From: Sinomonas albida
GTDB lineage: Bacteria; Actinomycetota; Actinomycetes; Actinomycetales; Micrococcaceae
Reading direction: 5' to 3'
DNA: 64,000 nucleotides
NCBI RefSeq assembly: GCF_004919045.1
Contig: NZ_SWDW01000006.1
Location: 164,261-228,260 of the forward strand
In this document: piece after piece, positions 17,088 to 28,315 of the stretch
Layout of the letters: each line of letters opens with the position of its first letter
Numbering within the stretch: the stretch's first letter is position 1
Translations under genes and position numbers: made by a program
Notes under the pieces: model-generated
Told to the model about the DNA's origin: nothing
What the model saw: the letters and a program-made list of their open reading frames with translations, nothing else
Databases searched by the model: none

Positions 17088-17132
17088 CGTAAGTGAACAA
17101 TCCGGGAACATGTGAGGGAACATCGGGGAAAC
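17088..17132 (-). promoter_or_regulatory. PHO-box array upstream of phnG
   Basis: Read on the minus strand from 17132: GTTTCCCCGAT, GTTCCCTCACA, one base, GTTCCCGGATT, GTTCACTTACG (17098 to 17088). The last unit matches the PhoP repeat G-K-TCA-YYY-R-S-G at all eleven positions. The 11-nt spacing puts all units on one face of the helix, as in tandem PhoP/RegX3 sites. Confidence 0.65.
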
Positions 17133-17164
17133 CAATGAGACCGTTCCGATAGGGTGACTACGAG

Positions 17165-17905
17165 ATGACAATGCAGAGCCGGTCGCCCAGCGGGTACTCC
17201 ACGTGGCGGCTCATCGCCGAAGAGCTGCGCCGCCAAATCGTCGACGGAGCGAGCGCTCCCGGCACGAAGCTGCCCTCCGAGAACGATCTCGCAGAGCGCT
17301 TCGGCGTGCACCGGAACACGGTCCGGCAGGCCATCGCCGCCCTGACGGCCGAACAGCTCGTGGTCTCCCGCCGCGGCAGCGGGACCTTCGTGGCCGACCA
17401 CACCGTGCTCGTGCACCGCATCGGCACGCGCACCCGACTGAGCGACAGCCTCGGGAAGAGCGGGAAGGCTTCTGCGCGGCTGCTCGACTGGGCCCTCGAG
17501 CCGGAGCCGCCTGCGCACATCGCCGAGCGCCTACAGCTGAGCGGCCGCTCGGCGCTCCGGCTCGAGTCGATCCGCTCGGTCAACGGCGTCCCGATATCAC
17601 GCGTCACCCAGTGGTACGTGGCCGAGTTCGTGCCACGGCTTCCCGAGCACTTCAAAGCCGAGGGCACGATCACAGGGGCACTGCGAGCACTGGGCATCGA
17701 GGACTACGTGCGCGTGTCCACCACCGTGGGCGGCCGACATGCGACGGCGGAGGAGGCCGCCGAGCTGCTGCTCCCGGCGGGCTCGGTGGTCCTCGTGGTG
17801 CGAGCGCTCGACGCCCTGCCCGGCGGCACCCCGCTCCAACTCGGCATCACACGCTTCGCCGCCTCACGTGTCGAACTCGACGTCGAGCATTCGACCTCAG
17901 TCTGA
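17165..17905 (+). CDS. phnF: PhnF-like GntR/UTRA regulator
   Basis: A 246-residue HutC-subfamily GntR regulator, divergent from phnG. Residues about 10-80 form the winged helix (WRLIAEELRRQIVDGASAPGTKLPSENDLAERFGVHRNTVRQAIAAL in outline). Residues about 100-240 form the UTRA ligand domain. PhnF proteins repress phn genes until phosphonate or phosphate signals release them. TAGGGT (17150-17155) is a possible -10 nine bases before ATG 17165; a second ATG at 17171 is in frame. The symbol follows its genomic position in the phn locus. Confidence 0.85.
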   Translation: MTMQSRSPSGYSTWRLIAEELRRQIVDGASAPGTKLPSENDLAERFGVHRNTVRQAIAALTAEQLVVSRRGSGTFVADHTVLVHRIGTRTRLSDSLGKSGKASARLLDWALEPEPPAHIAERLQLSGRSALRLESIRSVNGVPISRVTQWYVAEFVPRLPEHFKAEGTITGALRALGIEDYVRVSTTVGGRHATAEEAAELLLPAGSVVLVVRALDALPGGTPLQLGITRFAASRVELDVEHSTSV

Positions 17906-17932
17906 CTGACGGTCGCACTCGCGCGCATCCCC

Positions 17933-17980
17933 ATCCTCGTCCAGCTCGATCCTCGTCCAGCTCGATCCTCGTCCAGCTCG
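17933..17980 (+). repeat. 16-bp tandem repeat, three copies
   Basis: Three exact head-to-tail copies of ATCCTCGTCCAGCTCG, in the gap between phnF and the convergent IPT-domain gene. Nothing else is seen in the remaining intergenic bases 17981-18086. Confidence 0.95.
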
Positions 17981-18086
17981 GCGTCTTACTCCAGTTCCGC
18001 GTCGGCCTCGGTGTGGAAGCGAGAATTCCGTTGCTCGGGCTTGCGATTCCTCTGGCTCATCGAGTGCCTTTGGAATTGCGCTTGGG

Positions 18087-19550
18087 TCAGCGATTCTGGC
18101 GCTGGCGCGCGAACAGGACCAGCCCTGCTCCTGCGAGGAGCAGACCGAGGCCCGTGAGGGCGATGCCGAGCGGAAAGTCCTCGCCGGTCGCCGCCAGCGC
18201 CGTCGGCCCCGCCGGGGCGGCCGAGGCATTCCCGGACGGCGCCTCCTGGTAGGCATAGCCAACGGGTGCCGAGGTCCCGCCCGGGCCAGTCACGACGACG
18301 ACTGCCCGGCCCGCCGCGTGCGCGGGCATCGTGAGGGAGATCGTCCGATCATTGGTCACCGTGAATGCCACCGGGGCCCCGTCGACGCTCACCTCGGTGG
18401 CGCCGGTCAGAGCGCTCCCGGTGATCACGACCGGGTTCCCGCCGTCCACCGGTCCGGTGCCCGGGTTGATCCCCGTGATGGCGGGAGCCCCGGCATACGT
18501 GTAGGCCGCGGGCGCACTGGTCCCGCCGGGGTTGGTGACGGTCACGGAGATCGGACCCGCCGCGTGCGCCGGCGTCGATACCGTGAGCGTCCCGTTCCCG
18601 TTCACCGCAAAGTGCGACGCATCGGCCGTGGCACCGGGAGCCAGGGCCGTCCCGCCCCAGTCGAGGGACGTCGCCGATCCCAGACCCGTGCCCGAAACAG
18701 TCACCGGCTGCCCACCGGCAACGGAGCCGGCGTCCGGCGCCAAAGCCAGGTTGGCAGGCGCCGCGACATACGTATAAGCAGCGGCGGCCGACCTTCCGTC
18801 GAAGGTGCTGACGACGACGTCGACGGATCCGGCCGCGTGCGGCGCCGTGACGAGCGTCAGTGTGCCGTCCCCCAAGACGAAGTGCGATCCGTCGAGGGAC
18901 CCATATGTTGGCGTGTAGACCTTGCCACCGAACACGACCTTGCTCACTCCAACCCCGTTGAGGTATTGGTCCCCCGTGATGGTCACGGCCTGGCCTCCCG
19001 CGACGGGCCCTGCGCTCGGCGCCAGCCAGATCCCACCGTAGGCCACCTGGGCCTGGACCGGCAGGAAGCTGAAGCTCGCCGGTGCGGAAGTTCCCTGCGG
19101 GGTGGTCACAGTGACGCCGACAGTCGCCGCGGGATGCGCGAGGGTGACGAACGTGAGCGTTCCATCAGCGTTGGCCGCGAACTGTCCAGCGGAGGGAGCG
19201 GGTCCCGTGGCCGGGGAGTACGCCCTCCCGTCAACAGTGACCGCCGTCGCCCCTATGAGGTTGGAGCCCGAGACCGTCACGATCGTGCCGCCGGCCTCCG
19301 AGCCCCGACCAGGGCTCAGGGCCGAGACGAGCGGCGTCGCGCTTTGGACATTCGCGCCCACCTGGCCAATCGCGAGCTCGATACCGAGATTCGCTCCTAT
19401 GCCTCCGGCGAACCGGGCATTCGATGACGAGTCCGCCGGGCTCGCGAAAGCGGCGACACTCGACCCGCTCAGGACGATGGCTGCGGTGGCAATCACGGCG
19501 GCCAAGCGAAGGCCATTTCGGGAGCTTGGTCTTCCATCGTGACGTCGCAT
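18087..19550 (-). CDS. IPT/TIG-repeat surface protein with LAATG sorting signal
   Basis: A 487-residue exported protein. A basic start and a hydrophobic stretch (LRLAAVIATAAIVLSGSSVAAFASPA) form the signal peptide. The body has four or five IPT/TIG immunoglobulin-like repeats of about 85-90 residues, each containing a P-x-x-G-P-x-x-GG-x-x-VTI/VTVSG element. The C-terminus has LAATGED, a hydrophobic helix and RQRQNR, the layout of a sortase substrate; LAXTG is the class E motif. A class E sortase gene is present at 44.9 kb. ATG 19550 has a purine-rich GGGGGAAG just upstream. It probably is a cell-wall-linked adhesive or structural protein; no enzyme domain is seen. Confidence 0.85.
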   Translation of the reverse strand: MRRHDGRPSSRNGLRLAAVIATAAIVLSGSSVAAFASPADSSSNARFAGGIGANLGIELAIGQVGANVQSATPLVSALSPGRGSEAGGTIVTVSGSNLIGATAVTVDGRAYSPATGPAPSAGQFAANADGTLTFVTLAHPAATVGVTVTTPQGTSAPASFSFLPVQAQVAYGGIWLAPSAGPVAGGQAVTITGDQYLNGVGVSKVVFGGKVYTPTYGSLDGSHFVLGDGTLTLVTAPHAAGSVDVVVSTFDGRSAAAAYTYVAAPANLALAPDAGSVAGGQPVTVSGTGLGSATSLDWGGTALAPGATADASHFAVNGNGTLTVSTPAHAAGPISVTVTNPGGTSAPAAYTYAGAPAITGINPGTGPVDGGNPVVITGSALTGATEVSVDGAPVAFTVTNDRTISLTMPAHAAGRAVVVVTGPGGTSAPVGYAYQEAPSGNASAAPAGPTALAATGEDFPLGIALTGLGLLLAGAGLVLFARQRQNR

Positions 19551-19595
19551 GCTTCCCCCGTCTCGTGAGGGACTCCGCTTAAGCCCCGGCAAAAT

Positions 19596-19814
19596 CTATC
19601 GCACGGGCCGGCCGACGCCGCAGATCCAGCGCAGTGCCTCGGGAATCGCGACGTTGATTGCCAGGGCCGTCACTTCAGGGATGTCGCCGTCCATGCAGGA
19701 ATGATCCCACGCTGTCAGGCGCCTCCTCTCCCGCTTCGCCTGCGGCCCGACGACTGCCCGATGCGGCCGGGAGGCGCCAAGCGCGTGCCACGCCGAACGG
19801 GTACTGATGTTCAT
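19596..19814 (-). CDS. Small ORF of unknown function
   Basis: A 72-residue frame starting MNISTRSAWHALGASR and ending ICGVGRPVR. AGAGGAGAG lies just upstream of ATG 19814, and a strong 9-bp hairpin (19824-19844) abuts that site. I do not recognise the sequence. It lies downstream of the nrdF terminator on the same strand. It may be a chance frame. Confidence 0.25.
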   Translation of the reverse strand: MNISTRSAWHALGASRPHRAVVGPQAKRERRRLTAWDHSCMDGDIPEVTALAINVAIPEALRWICGVGRPVR

Positions 19815-19823
19815 CTGTGCTCT

Positions 19824-19844
19824 CCTCTGTCCATCGGACAGAGG
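19824..19844. repeat. Short perfect hairpin
   Basis: CCTCTGTCC, loop ATC, GGACAGAGG. It stands between the nrdF terminator and the small frame at 19814, next to the latter's putative ribosome site. Confidence 0.6.
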
Positions 19845-19852
19845 CACGAAAA

Positions 19853-19890
19853 GAGGCCCGGACCTGCAGAAACCTGCGGGTCCGGGCCTC
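19853..19890 (-). terminator. Terminator downstream of nrdF
   Basis: GAGGCCCGGACC pairs with GGTCCGGGCCTC over 12 bp and the stem continues through one wobble and GCAG/CTGC to a four-base AAAC loop. It begins 46 bases past the nrdF stop. A run of U is lacking, as is common in high-GC actinobacteria. Confidence 0.75.
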
Positions 19891-19936
19891 CCACCAGCCC
19901 TGACGGGCCCGGGCTAGATCCGGGGGGGGCTGGGCT

Positions 19937-23129
<3,193 letters not shown>

Positions 23130-23621
23130 AATGCGTCCAATCCTTCGGCGACCCGGGCCACGTCGTCGGGCGTGCCCATGAGCTCGAATCGATAGAGATG
23201 AGGGACCTTGCACTTGACGGCGACGATGTCACCCGCGGCGCAGTAGTTGTCCCCGAAGTTCGTGTTGCCCGCACTGATGACCCCCCGGATGAGGGACCGG
23301 TTCTGCGGATCGTTGAGAAACCTGATGACCTGCTTCGGCACCGATCCGGCTCCCCCGGTCCCGCCATACGTCGGGACGATGAGCACGAACGGCTCCGTGG
23401 CCCGGAGCGGCGGTTCGTGCGGGTGGAGCGGGATGCGCGCGGCGTCGAGGCCCAGCTTGCCCACGAAGCGGTGGGTGTTGCCGGAAACAGAAGAGAAGTA
23501 GATGAGGCGGCTCGAGGTGAGGCGGGGCTCGGGCTGCGTGCCCGACGCCGCGGCACCCGCCGCGGCCATGACCAGAGAGGTCACCTCAGCACCCCCTGCG
23601 AGAGAGACGGACGACGGCGGA

Positions 23622-23867
23622 TCAGGCCACCGAAGCGGTCGAGGCCTGGGCGAGTTCCTCGATCTTGTCGGGGCGGAAGCCCGACCAGTGACCACCGTCG
23701 GTGACGACAACGGGCGCCTGCAGGTAGCCCATGGACTTGAGACGCTCAAGCGCCTCGGGGTCCTGGCTGACGTCGACGCTCTGGTAGGCGATGCCCTTCT
23801 TGTCGAGGGCACGGTATGTCGCGTTGCACTGCACGCAAGCAGGCTTCGTGTAGACCGTGACGTTCAT
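23622..23867 (-). CDS. nrdH: NrdH glutaredoxin-like electron donor
   Basis: An 81-residue redoxin that reduces NrdE. The active site CVQC is at residues 11-14 and the C-terminal WSGFRPDKI motif is diagnostic of NrdH. ATG 23867 has GGGAAGGAA upstream. It is the first gene of nrdHIEF; the promoter with NrdR boxes lies about 130 bp upstream. Confidence 0.95.
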   Translation of the reverse strand: MNVTVYTKPACVQCNATYRALDKKGIAYQSVDVSQDPEALERLKSMGYLQAPVVVTDGGHWSGFRPDKIEELAQASTASVA

Positions 23868-23970
23868 GGTTCCTTCCCTCCTGGAAGACTTGCTGGCTTC
23901 GGCCCGTTGTGGGCCCCCCATTTGAGCCGCAGCCTTCCCCAAGTGGATCGGACTGTCCGGCGTGCTCTCC

Positions 23971-24023
23971 ACACTACATGTAGTGGTGGGTGCCATTGTG
24001 GACCCCAAGATGATGTCTTACAA
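23971..24023 (-). promoter_or_regulatory. nrdHIEF promoter with paired NrdR boxes
   Basis: ACACTACATGTAGTGG (23971-23986) matches the NrdR consensus ACACWATATATWGTGT at 13 of 16 positions. A weaker box, CCCCAAGATGATGTCT (24003-24018), matches at 10 of 16. Their centres are 32 bp apart, the three-turn spacing expected for NrdR pairs. On the minus strand TTGTAA (24023-24018), 17 bases, CACAAT (24000-23995) could be the promoter; box 2 fills its spacer and box 1 lies just downstream, a repression geometry. Confidence 0.75.
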
Positions 24024-24262
24024 GTATGTCATTCTTGGCGCTGACAGTCCACACTTCCTACACAGTTAACGCACCCGGACTCCCGCGAAATTCCGCCATT
24101 CGTGCCTCGTCATCCACAGGCTGTGGAACGCCGGATGCACACTCAAAAACTTTGCGTGTCGTTCATCTCACGGCGTGTCGCGCGGCGCGGCGGCACCCGC
24201 CGTGCGTGTCGTAGTCTGAGATCCCTTCCCCGAACAAGTCCGACCGCCCGAGGAGCCCGCAC

Positions 24263-25201
24263 GTGGTGAACCCTGTCCACCTCCAGACGCTCCTCGAGGT
24301 CGTCCGCCAGGGCTCGTTCGCCTCCGCGGCCCAGCGGCTCGGCTACACAGCCTCCGCCGTCTCCCAGCAGATGGCCGCCCTTGAGCGCGAGACGGGCGTG
24401 CAGCTCTTCCTCCGCTCGGCCAAGAGCGTGACGCCTACGGAGGCCGCCGTCGTCATGACGCGCCACGCGACCAAGGTGCTCACCGACATCGACACGCTCA
24501 AGGCGGCCACGGCCCGCGCGGCTGAGGCCGCCGGCCGGCTCCTGCGCCTCGGGGTCTTCCCGAGCCTCGCCACGTACGTGCTGCCCGCCGTCGTCCGCGG
24601 CGAGCCCTGGCGCCGCCTCGGCCTCGACCTCCATGTCTCCGTCGCCGAGCCGGGCGAGACGATTCGGGGGCTGCTCGCGGGAGGGGAGCTCGACGTCGTC
24701 CTCGTCTACCAGGTCGGGCAGAGCGGGCTCGCCTGGCCGCACACCATGGACCGCCAGTGGATCGGCGACGATCCCTTCCGCGTGGTGCTCCCGGCCTCGT
24801 GGGGCATCGCCGACGGCGCGCAGGTCACGGCGTCGCAGCTGAGCGGCATGCCGTGGATCGTCCACCACCCCGGGGCGGCCGACGCGGCCGTGATCGACCG
24901 GCTGTTCGCGAGCTGCGGTCTCGAGCCGCGCGTCGTGGTCTACAGCGACGACTTCAACGCGAGCCTCGGCCTCGCCTCGGCCGGGCTCGGCGCTGCACTG
25001 ATCCCGGAGCTCGCGCTCCGCTCGCGCCCCGCCGGGGTCGTGGTGGTCGACGTCCCCGAGATCCGCCTGGCCCGCAACATCTTCGCGCTCCGCCCGGGAG
25101 GCGCCGCAGACACGCAGACAGGACTCTTCCTCGACCTCGTCGCCGAGACGCTCAAGAGCCTCCCGGGCGCCCCCGGCGCCCCCGGCGCAGCGCGGCGCTG
25201 A
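24263..25201 (+). CDS. LysR-family regulator
   Basis: A 312-residue LysR-type transcription factor. Residues 1-60 hold the winged helix (LQTLLEVVRQGSFASAAQRLGYTASAVSQQMAALE in outline). Residues about 90-300 form the periplasmic-binding-like effector domain. GTG 24263 has AGGAG seven bases upstream. It is divergent from nrdHIEF and convergent with an aldehyde dehydrogenase gene, whose last 50 bp overlap its own end. Target and effector are not evident. Confidence 0.88.
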   Translation: MVNPVHLQTLLEVVRQGSFASAAQRLGYTASAVSQQMAALERETGVQLFLRSAKSVTPTEAAVVMTRHATKVLTDIDTLKAATARAAEAAGRLLRLGVFPSLATYVLPAVVRGEPWRRLGLDLHVSVAEPGETIRGLLAGGELDVVLVYQVGQSGLAWPHTMDRQWIGDDPFRVVLPASWGIADGAQVTASQLSGMPWIVHHPGAADAAVIDRLFASCGLEPRVVVYSDDFNASLGLASAGLGAALIPELALRSRPAGVVVVDVPEIRLARNIFALRPGGAADTQTGLFLDLVAETLKSLPGAPGAPGAARR

Positions 25202-26600
25202 GCCACGCGGGCACGGCGGGGAGCCGCGGCTCGATCGGCATCACGAGAGAGCGAAGGATGGCGTCCTTGACCCGGCCATGCGGCGGGTAGGCCACCGCGA
25301 GCGTGTCGGGCGAAAGCGGCTTGTCGAGCACGGCCTTGACGTGGGAGAACGTCCGGAAGGAATGCTCCTCATGGTAGGCGCCCATGCCGCTCGCCCCCAC
25401 ACCGCCGAACGGCAGGCCCGGCATGCCGAGGTGGGCCGCGGGAACGCCGAAGGCGAGCGCGCCCGAGCTCGTCTCCAGCTCGAACCGCCTGCGCGTCGCG
25501 GCGGACTCGCTGAAGACGTAGAGCGCGAGCGGCTTGGGCCGCCCCCGCAGATGCGCGAACGCCGCGTCCTCGTCGTCAACGGAGAGCAGCGGCAGGACCG
25601 GTCCGAAGATCTCCTCCTGCATGAGCGGCGAATCCGCCCGGGCCCGCACGAGGGTCGGCTCGATCCAGAGGCGCGCGCGGTCTGTCCGCCCGCCGCTGAT
25701 CACGTCTTCGCCAGCGAGCAGGCCGAGCACGCGATCGAAGTGAGCGTGATTGACCATCCGCAGCCCTCGGCCATCGCCGAGCTGCCCCGCGATGGCCGCC
25801 TGCAGGGGCGCCAGGAGCGCGTCGATCACAGGGCGCGGCCCGAGCACGTAGTCGGGCGCGACGCACGTCTGGCCGCCGTTGAGGAACTTGCCCCACGCGA
25901 TCCGTCGGGCCGCGGCGCCGGCCGGCACCGTCGCGTCGACGTAAGCCGGGGACTTGCCGCCGAGCTCGAGCGTCACCGGCGTGAGCTGACGGGCGGCGGC
26001 GGCCGCGACGGCCCGCGCCGCTGACTCCCCGCCGGTGAAGAACACGTGGTCGAGCGGCTCCGCCAAGAGCGCCTCGGCGGCTTCGCGGCCGCCCTCGACC
26101 ACCCAGACGGCACCGTCGAGGTACTCGGGAACCCAACGCGAGAGCACAGCGCTGGTGCGCGGCGCGAGCTCGCTGGGCTTAATCACCACCGCATTCCCCG
26201 CCGCGAGCGCCCCGACCGCGGGGGCGAGCGCGAGCATGAGCGGGTAGTTCCACGGCCCGAGGACGAGCACGACGCCGAGCGGTTCCGCGCGCGTCCACGC
26301 CGCCGCCGGCGCGAGGGCCGCCGGAACCTCCGCGGCGCGCGGCCTGGTCCACTCGTCGAGATGGGCGAGGGCGTGCGAGACCTCCCCAGCGACGAGGCCC
26401 AATTCATGGAGCCACGCGTCGGTTCCGCTCTTGCCGAGGTCGTCGGCCAGCGCGGCTTCGAACTCGCGGCGCCGCTCCCGGAGCATGGCGCGCAGGGCCA
26501 GCAGCTGGCGCCGCCGCCACTCGAGCGGGCGCGTCAGGCCGGACGCAGCTGCCGCGCGGGCCGCGGCGACGGCGGTCTGGGCTGCCTGAACCGGAATCAC
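25152..26600 (-). CDS. Class 3-type aldehyde dehydrogenase
   Basis: A 482-residue NAD(P)-dependent aldehyde dehydrogenase. PLGVVLVLGPWNYPLMLAL, the nucleotide loop FFTGGESAARAVA, the general base in LELGGKSPAYVD and the catalytic cysteine in NGGQTCVAPDYVL are all present; EEIFGPVLPL and PFGGVGASGMGAYHEEHSFRTFSH follow. The length and C-terminus fit class 3 / coniferyl-aldehyde type enzymes acting on fatty or aromatic aldehydes. GTG 26600 is preferred over the open frame to 26675 because TACCGT stands six bases upstream. Its 3' end overlaps the convergent LysR gene. Confidence 0.9.
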   Translation of the reverse strand: MIPVQAAQTAVAAARAAAASGLTRPLEWRRRQLLALRAMLRERRREFEAALADDLGKSGTDAWLHELGLVAGEVSHALAHLDEWTRPRAAEVPAALAPAAAWTRAEPLGVVLVLGPWNYPLMLALAPAVGALAAGNAVVIKPSELAPRTSAVLSRWVPEYLDGAVWVVEGGREAAEALLAEPLDHVFFTGGESAARAVAAAAARQLTPVTLELGGKSPAYVDATVPAGAAARRIAWGKFLNGGQTCVAPDYVLGPRPVIDALLAPLQAAIAGQLGDGRGLRMVNHAHFDRVLGLLAGEDVISGGRTDRARLWIEPTLVRARADSPLMQEEIFGPVLPLLSVDDEDAAFAHLRGRPKPLALYVFSESAATRRRFELETSSGALAFGVPAAHLGMPGLPFGGVGASGMGAYHEEHSFRTFSHVKAVLDKPLSPDTLAVAYPPHGRVKDAILRSLVMPIEPRLPAVPAWLSAALRRGRRGRPGGS

Positions 26601-26606
26601 CCTCAC

Positions 26607-26612
26607 ACGGTA
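26607..26612 (-). promoter_or_regulatory. Putative -10 box of a leaderless transcript
   Basis: TACCGT (26612 to 26607, minus strand) ends six bases before GTG 26600. Confidence 0.45.
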
Positions 26613-26639
26613 ACGCCCACCGGGTGCCGCGTCGCGGCC

Positions 26640-26645
26640 TACCCT
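26640..26645 (+). promoter_or_regulatory. Putative -10 box of DUF72 gene
   Basis: TACCCT ends seven bases before ATG 26653, one base more than the common spacing. GGAAGG touches the ATG and is too close to serve as a normal ribosome site. Confidence 0.4.
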
Positions 26646-26652
26646 TGGAAGG

Positions 26653-27468
26653 ATGGCGAGGGCATTCGTAGGCATCTCCGGCTGGCGCTACGCGAGCTGG
26701 CGCGGCGACTTCTATCCGAAGGGACTGCGCCAGAAGGACGAGCTCCACTACGTGTCCGAGCGCCTGCCCTCGGCCGAGCTCAACGGCTCGTTCTACTCGC
26801 TCCAGCGCCCCTCCTCCTACGAGGCCTGGCGGGACGAGACGACCGAGGGCTTCGTCTTCGCCGTCAAAGGCGGCCGATTCATCACGCACATGAAGCAGCT
26901 GCGGGGCATCGAAACGCCGCTCGCGAACTTCTTCGCCTCCGGCGTCCTGGCCCTCGGAACGAAGCTCGGCCCGATCCTGTGGCAGCTGCCCGAGCGGCTC
27001 GAGTTCGATCGCGACGTCCTGACGGACTTCATCGACCTCCTCCCCCGGTCCACCGCCGATGCCGCGCGCCTCGCGGGCGGCCACGACGACAAGGTGCCGG
27101 ACGAGCGGGCGGTGACGGCCGCCGTCGTCCGTTCGCCGCTCCGCCACGCGCTCGAGCCGCGCCACGAAAGCTTCGACACGCCCGAGGCACGCGCCTTCCT
27201 CGCCGAGCGCGGAGTGTCAACGGTGGTCTCGGACAGCGCTGGCAGATGGCCCACGATGCATGACGAGACGGGCGATTTCCGCTACGTCCGCCTCCACGGC
27301 GAGGCGCGGCTGTACGGCGGCGGCTACCAGCCCGAGACGCTCGACGCGTGGGCCAAGCGCGTGCGGGACTGGCTCGCCGAGGGCCTCGACACCTACGTCT
27401 ACTTCGACAACGACGCCGACGGGCGGGCGCCGTACGACGCCGTCGCCCTCCTCGAGCGGCTGGGCTGA
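26653..27468 (+). CDS. DUF72 protein (YecE type)
   Basis: A 271-residue TIM-barrel protein of the DUF72/YecE family, of unknown biochemical role. The family signature GISGWRYASWRGDFYPKGL is at the N-terminus and is followed by VSERLPSAELNGSFYSLQRPSSYEAWRDET and FVFAVKGGRFITHMKQL. EPRHESF and the C-terminal YVYFDNDADGRAPYDAV also fit. It is divergent from the aldehyde dehydrogenase by 52 bp. Confidence 0.9.
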   Translation: MARAFVGISGWRYASWRGDFYPKGLRQKDELHYVSERLPSAELNGSFYSLQRPSSYEAWRDETTEGFVFAVKGGRFITHMKQLRGIETPLANFFASGVLALGTKLGPILWQLPERLEFDRDVLTDFIDLLPRSTADAARLAGGHDDKVPDERAVTAAVVRSPLRHALEPRHESFDTPEARAFLAERGVSTVVSDSAGRWPTMHDETGDFRYVRLHGEARLYGGGYQPETLDAWAKRVRDWLAEGLDTYVYFDNDADGRAPYDAVALLERLG

Positions 27469-27528
27469 CGGCTGGCGTCGGGTCACCGCTCTCGGCCCGA
27501 CATGCTGGCCTGCCGAGTGGGCCCGGGC

Positions 27529-27534
27529 TATCGT
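27529..27534 (+). promoter_or_regulatory. Putative -10 box of a leaderless transcript
   Basis: TATCGT ends six bases before ATG 27541; no ribosome site is visible. Confidence 0.55.
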
Positions 27535-27540
27535 TTAGTC

Positions 27541-28044
27541 ATGGAGACGGCAGTCAGCCGGCATTTTGGGGAAATCGCCCTCACGCCGGCGGGGCAACGG
27601 GTCATCTCTGGCCGCTACGATCACGACGGCGTGCCGGTCGATCTCGACCTGAGCTTCGGCGAACACGACCGGATGGACGAATCGTGCATCCACAAGGTCG
27701 ACTATCGCCTGCGGTTCCTCCCCGAACTCATTGAGGCCGCGCGGGAACGCATCACGCTGGACCTCGGCGACAGCGAATCGCCGGCGGTCGAATACAGGCA
27801 CTTCCACTGCCAGAACCTGAACGACGGAAAGATCCGCGAGCTTTTCGGGGTCGAGACGCAGGACGCGGTCGACGACGCCGCGTTCGTCCGCGCGCTGCGC
27901 CTCACCCGGGTGGGCATCTTCCCGGGCCAGCCGGAGCGCTACTTCGTTCTCGACTTCACGCTCGGCGAGGGCTTCACCGACGAGGTGCTCGTCGCGGCGG
28001 CCGACGAGGACGGCGTGGTCGACGACGAGGTCTCCTGGGACTAG
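27541..28044 (+). CDS. DUF2004 protein
   Basis: A 167-residue soluble acidic protein that resembles the DUF2004 family, whose function is unknown. Recognisable stretches are SRHFGEIAL near the start, GVPVDLDLSFGEHDRMDE, and a late FVLDFTLGEGFTDEVLVAAADEDG. An in-frame start at 27502 exists, but TATCGT six bases before ATG 27541 argues for the shorter form. It converges on metE across the 22-bp repeat array. Confidence 0.75.
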   Translation: METAVSRHFGEIALTPAGQRVISGRYDHDGVPVDLDLSFGEHDRMDESCIHKVDYRLRFLPELIEAARERITLDLGDSESPAVEYRHFHCQNLNDGKIRELFGVETQDAVDDAAFVRALRLTRVGIFPGQPERYFVLDFTLGEGFTDEVLVAAADEDGVVDDEVSWD

Positions 28045-28066
28045 CCCGTTCCCCCACCCCTTTGGG

Positions 28067-28298
28067 TTGCGGAGTCCCGTCCACCGCCTTGCGGGGTCAC
28101 CGGCGAAACGTTGCGGGGTCCCGTCCACCGCCTTGCAGGGTCCCGTCCACCGCATTGCGGGGTCACCGGCGAAACGTTGTGGGGTCCCGTCCACCGCCTT
28201 GCGGGGTCAATGTCACGACATTGACCCCACAACCGAGCGGACGGGACCCCACAACCGAGCGGACGGGACCCCGCAACGGTCGGGACGAGACCCCGCAA
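28067..28298. repeat. Two-armed 22-bp repeat array with central palindrome
   Basis: Seven direct units start at 28067, 28089, 28111, 28133, 28155, 28177 and 28199, each opening with TTGCGGGGTC or a one-base variant. Their tails are of two kinds, CCGTCCACCGCC (A) and ACCGGCGAAACG (B), in the order A B A A B A, with a seventh unit that runs into the palindrome GGGGTCAATGTC-AC-GACATTGACCCC (28203-28228). Four more units follow in reverse orientation, with GACCCC(A/G)CAA at 28223, 28245, 28267 and 28289, again every 22 bp. The array fills the gap between two convergent genes and could form very large hairpins from either strand. Confidence 0.95.
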
Positions 28299-28315
28299 CG
28301 GATGGGGCGGGGCGG

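Noticed and set aside
19824..19890. Glycine riboswitch end (GGACAGAGG)
   Set aside because: The conserved tandem aptamer cores are missing and no glycine-cleavage gene follows.
28067..28298. CRISPR array
   Set aside because: Units abut without spacers, are 22 bp and run in both orientations; no cas genes are near.
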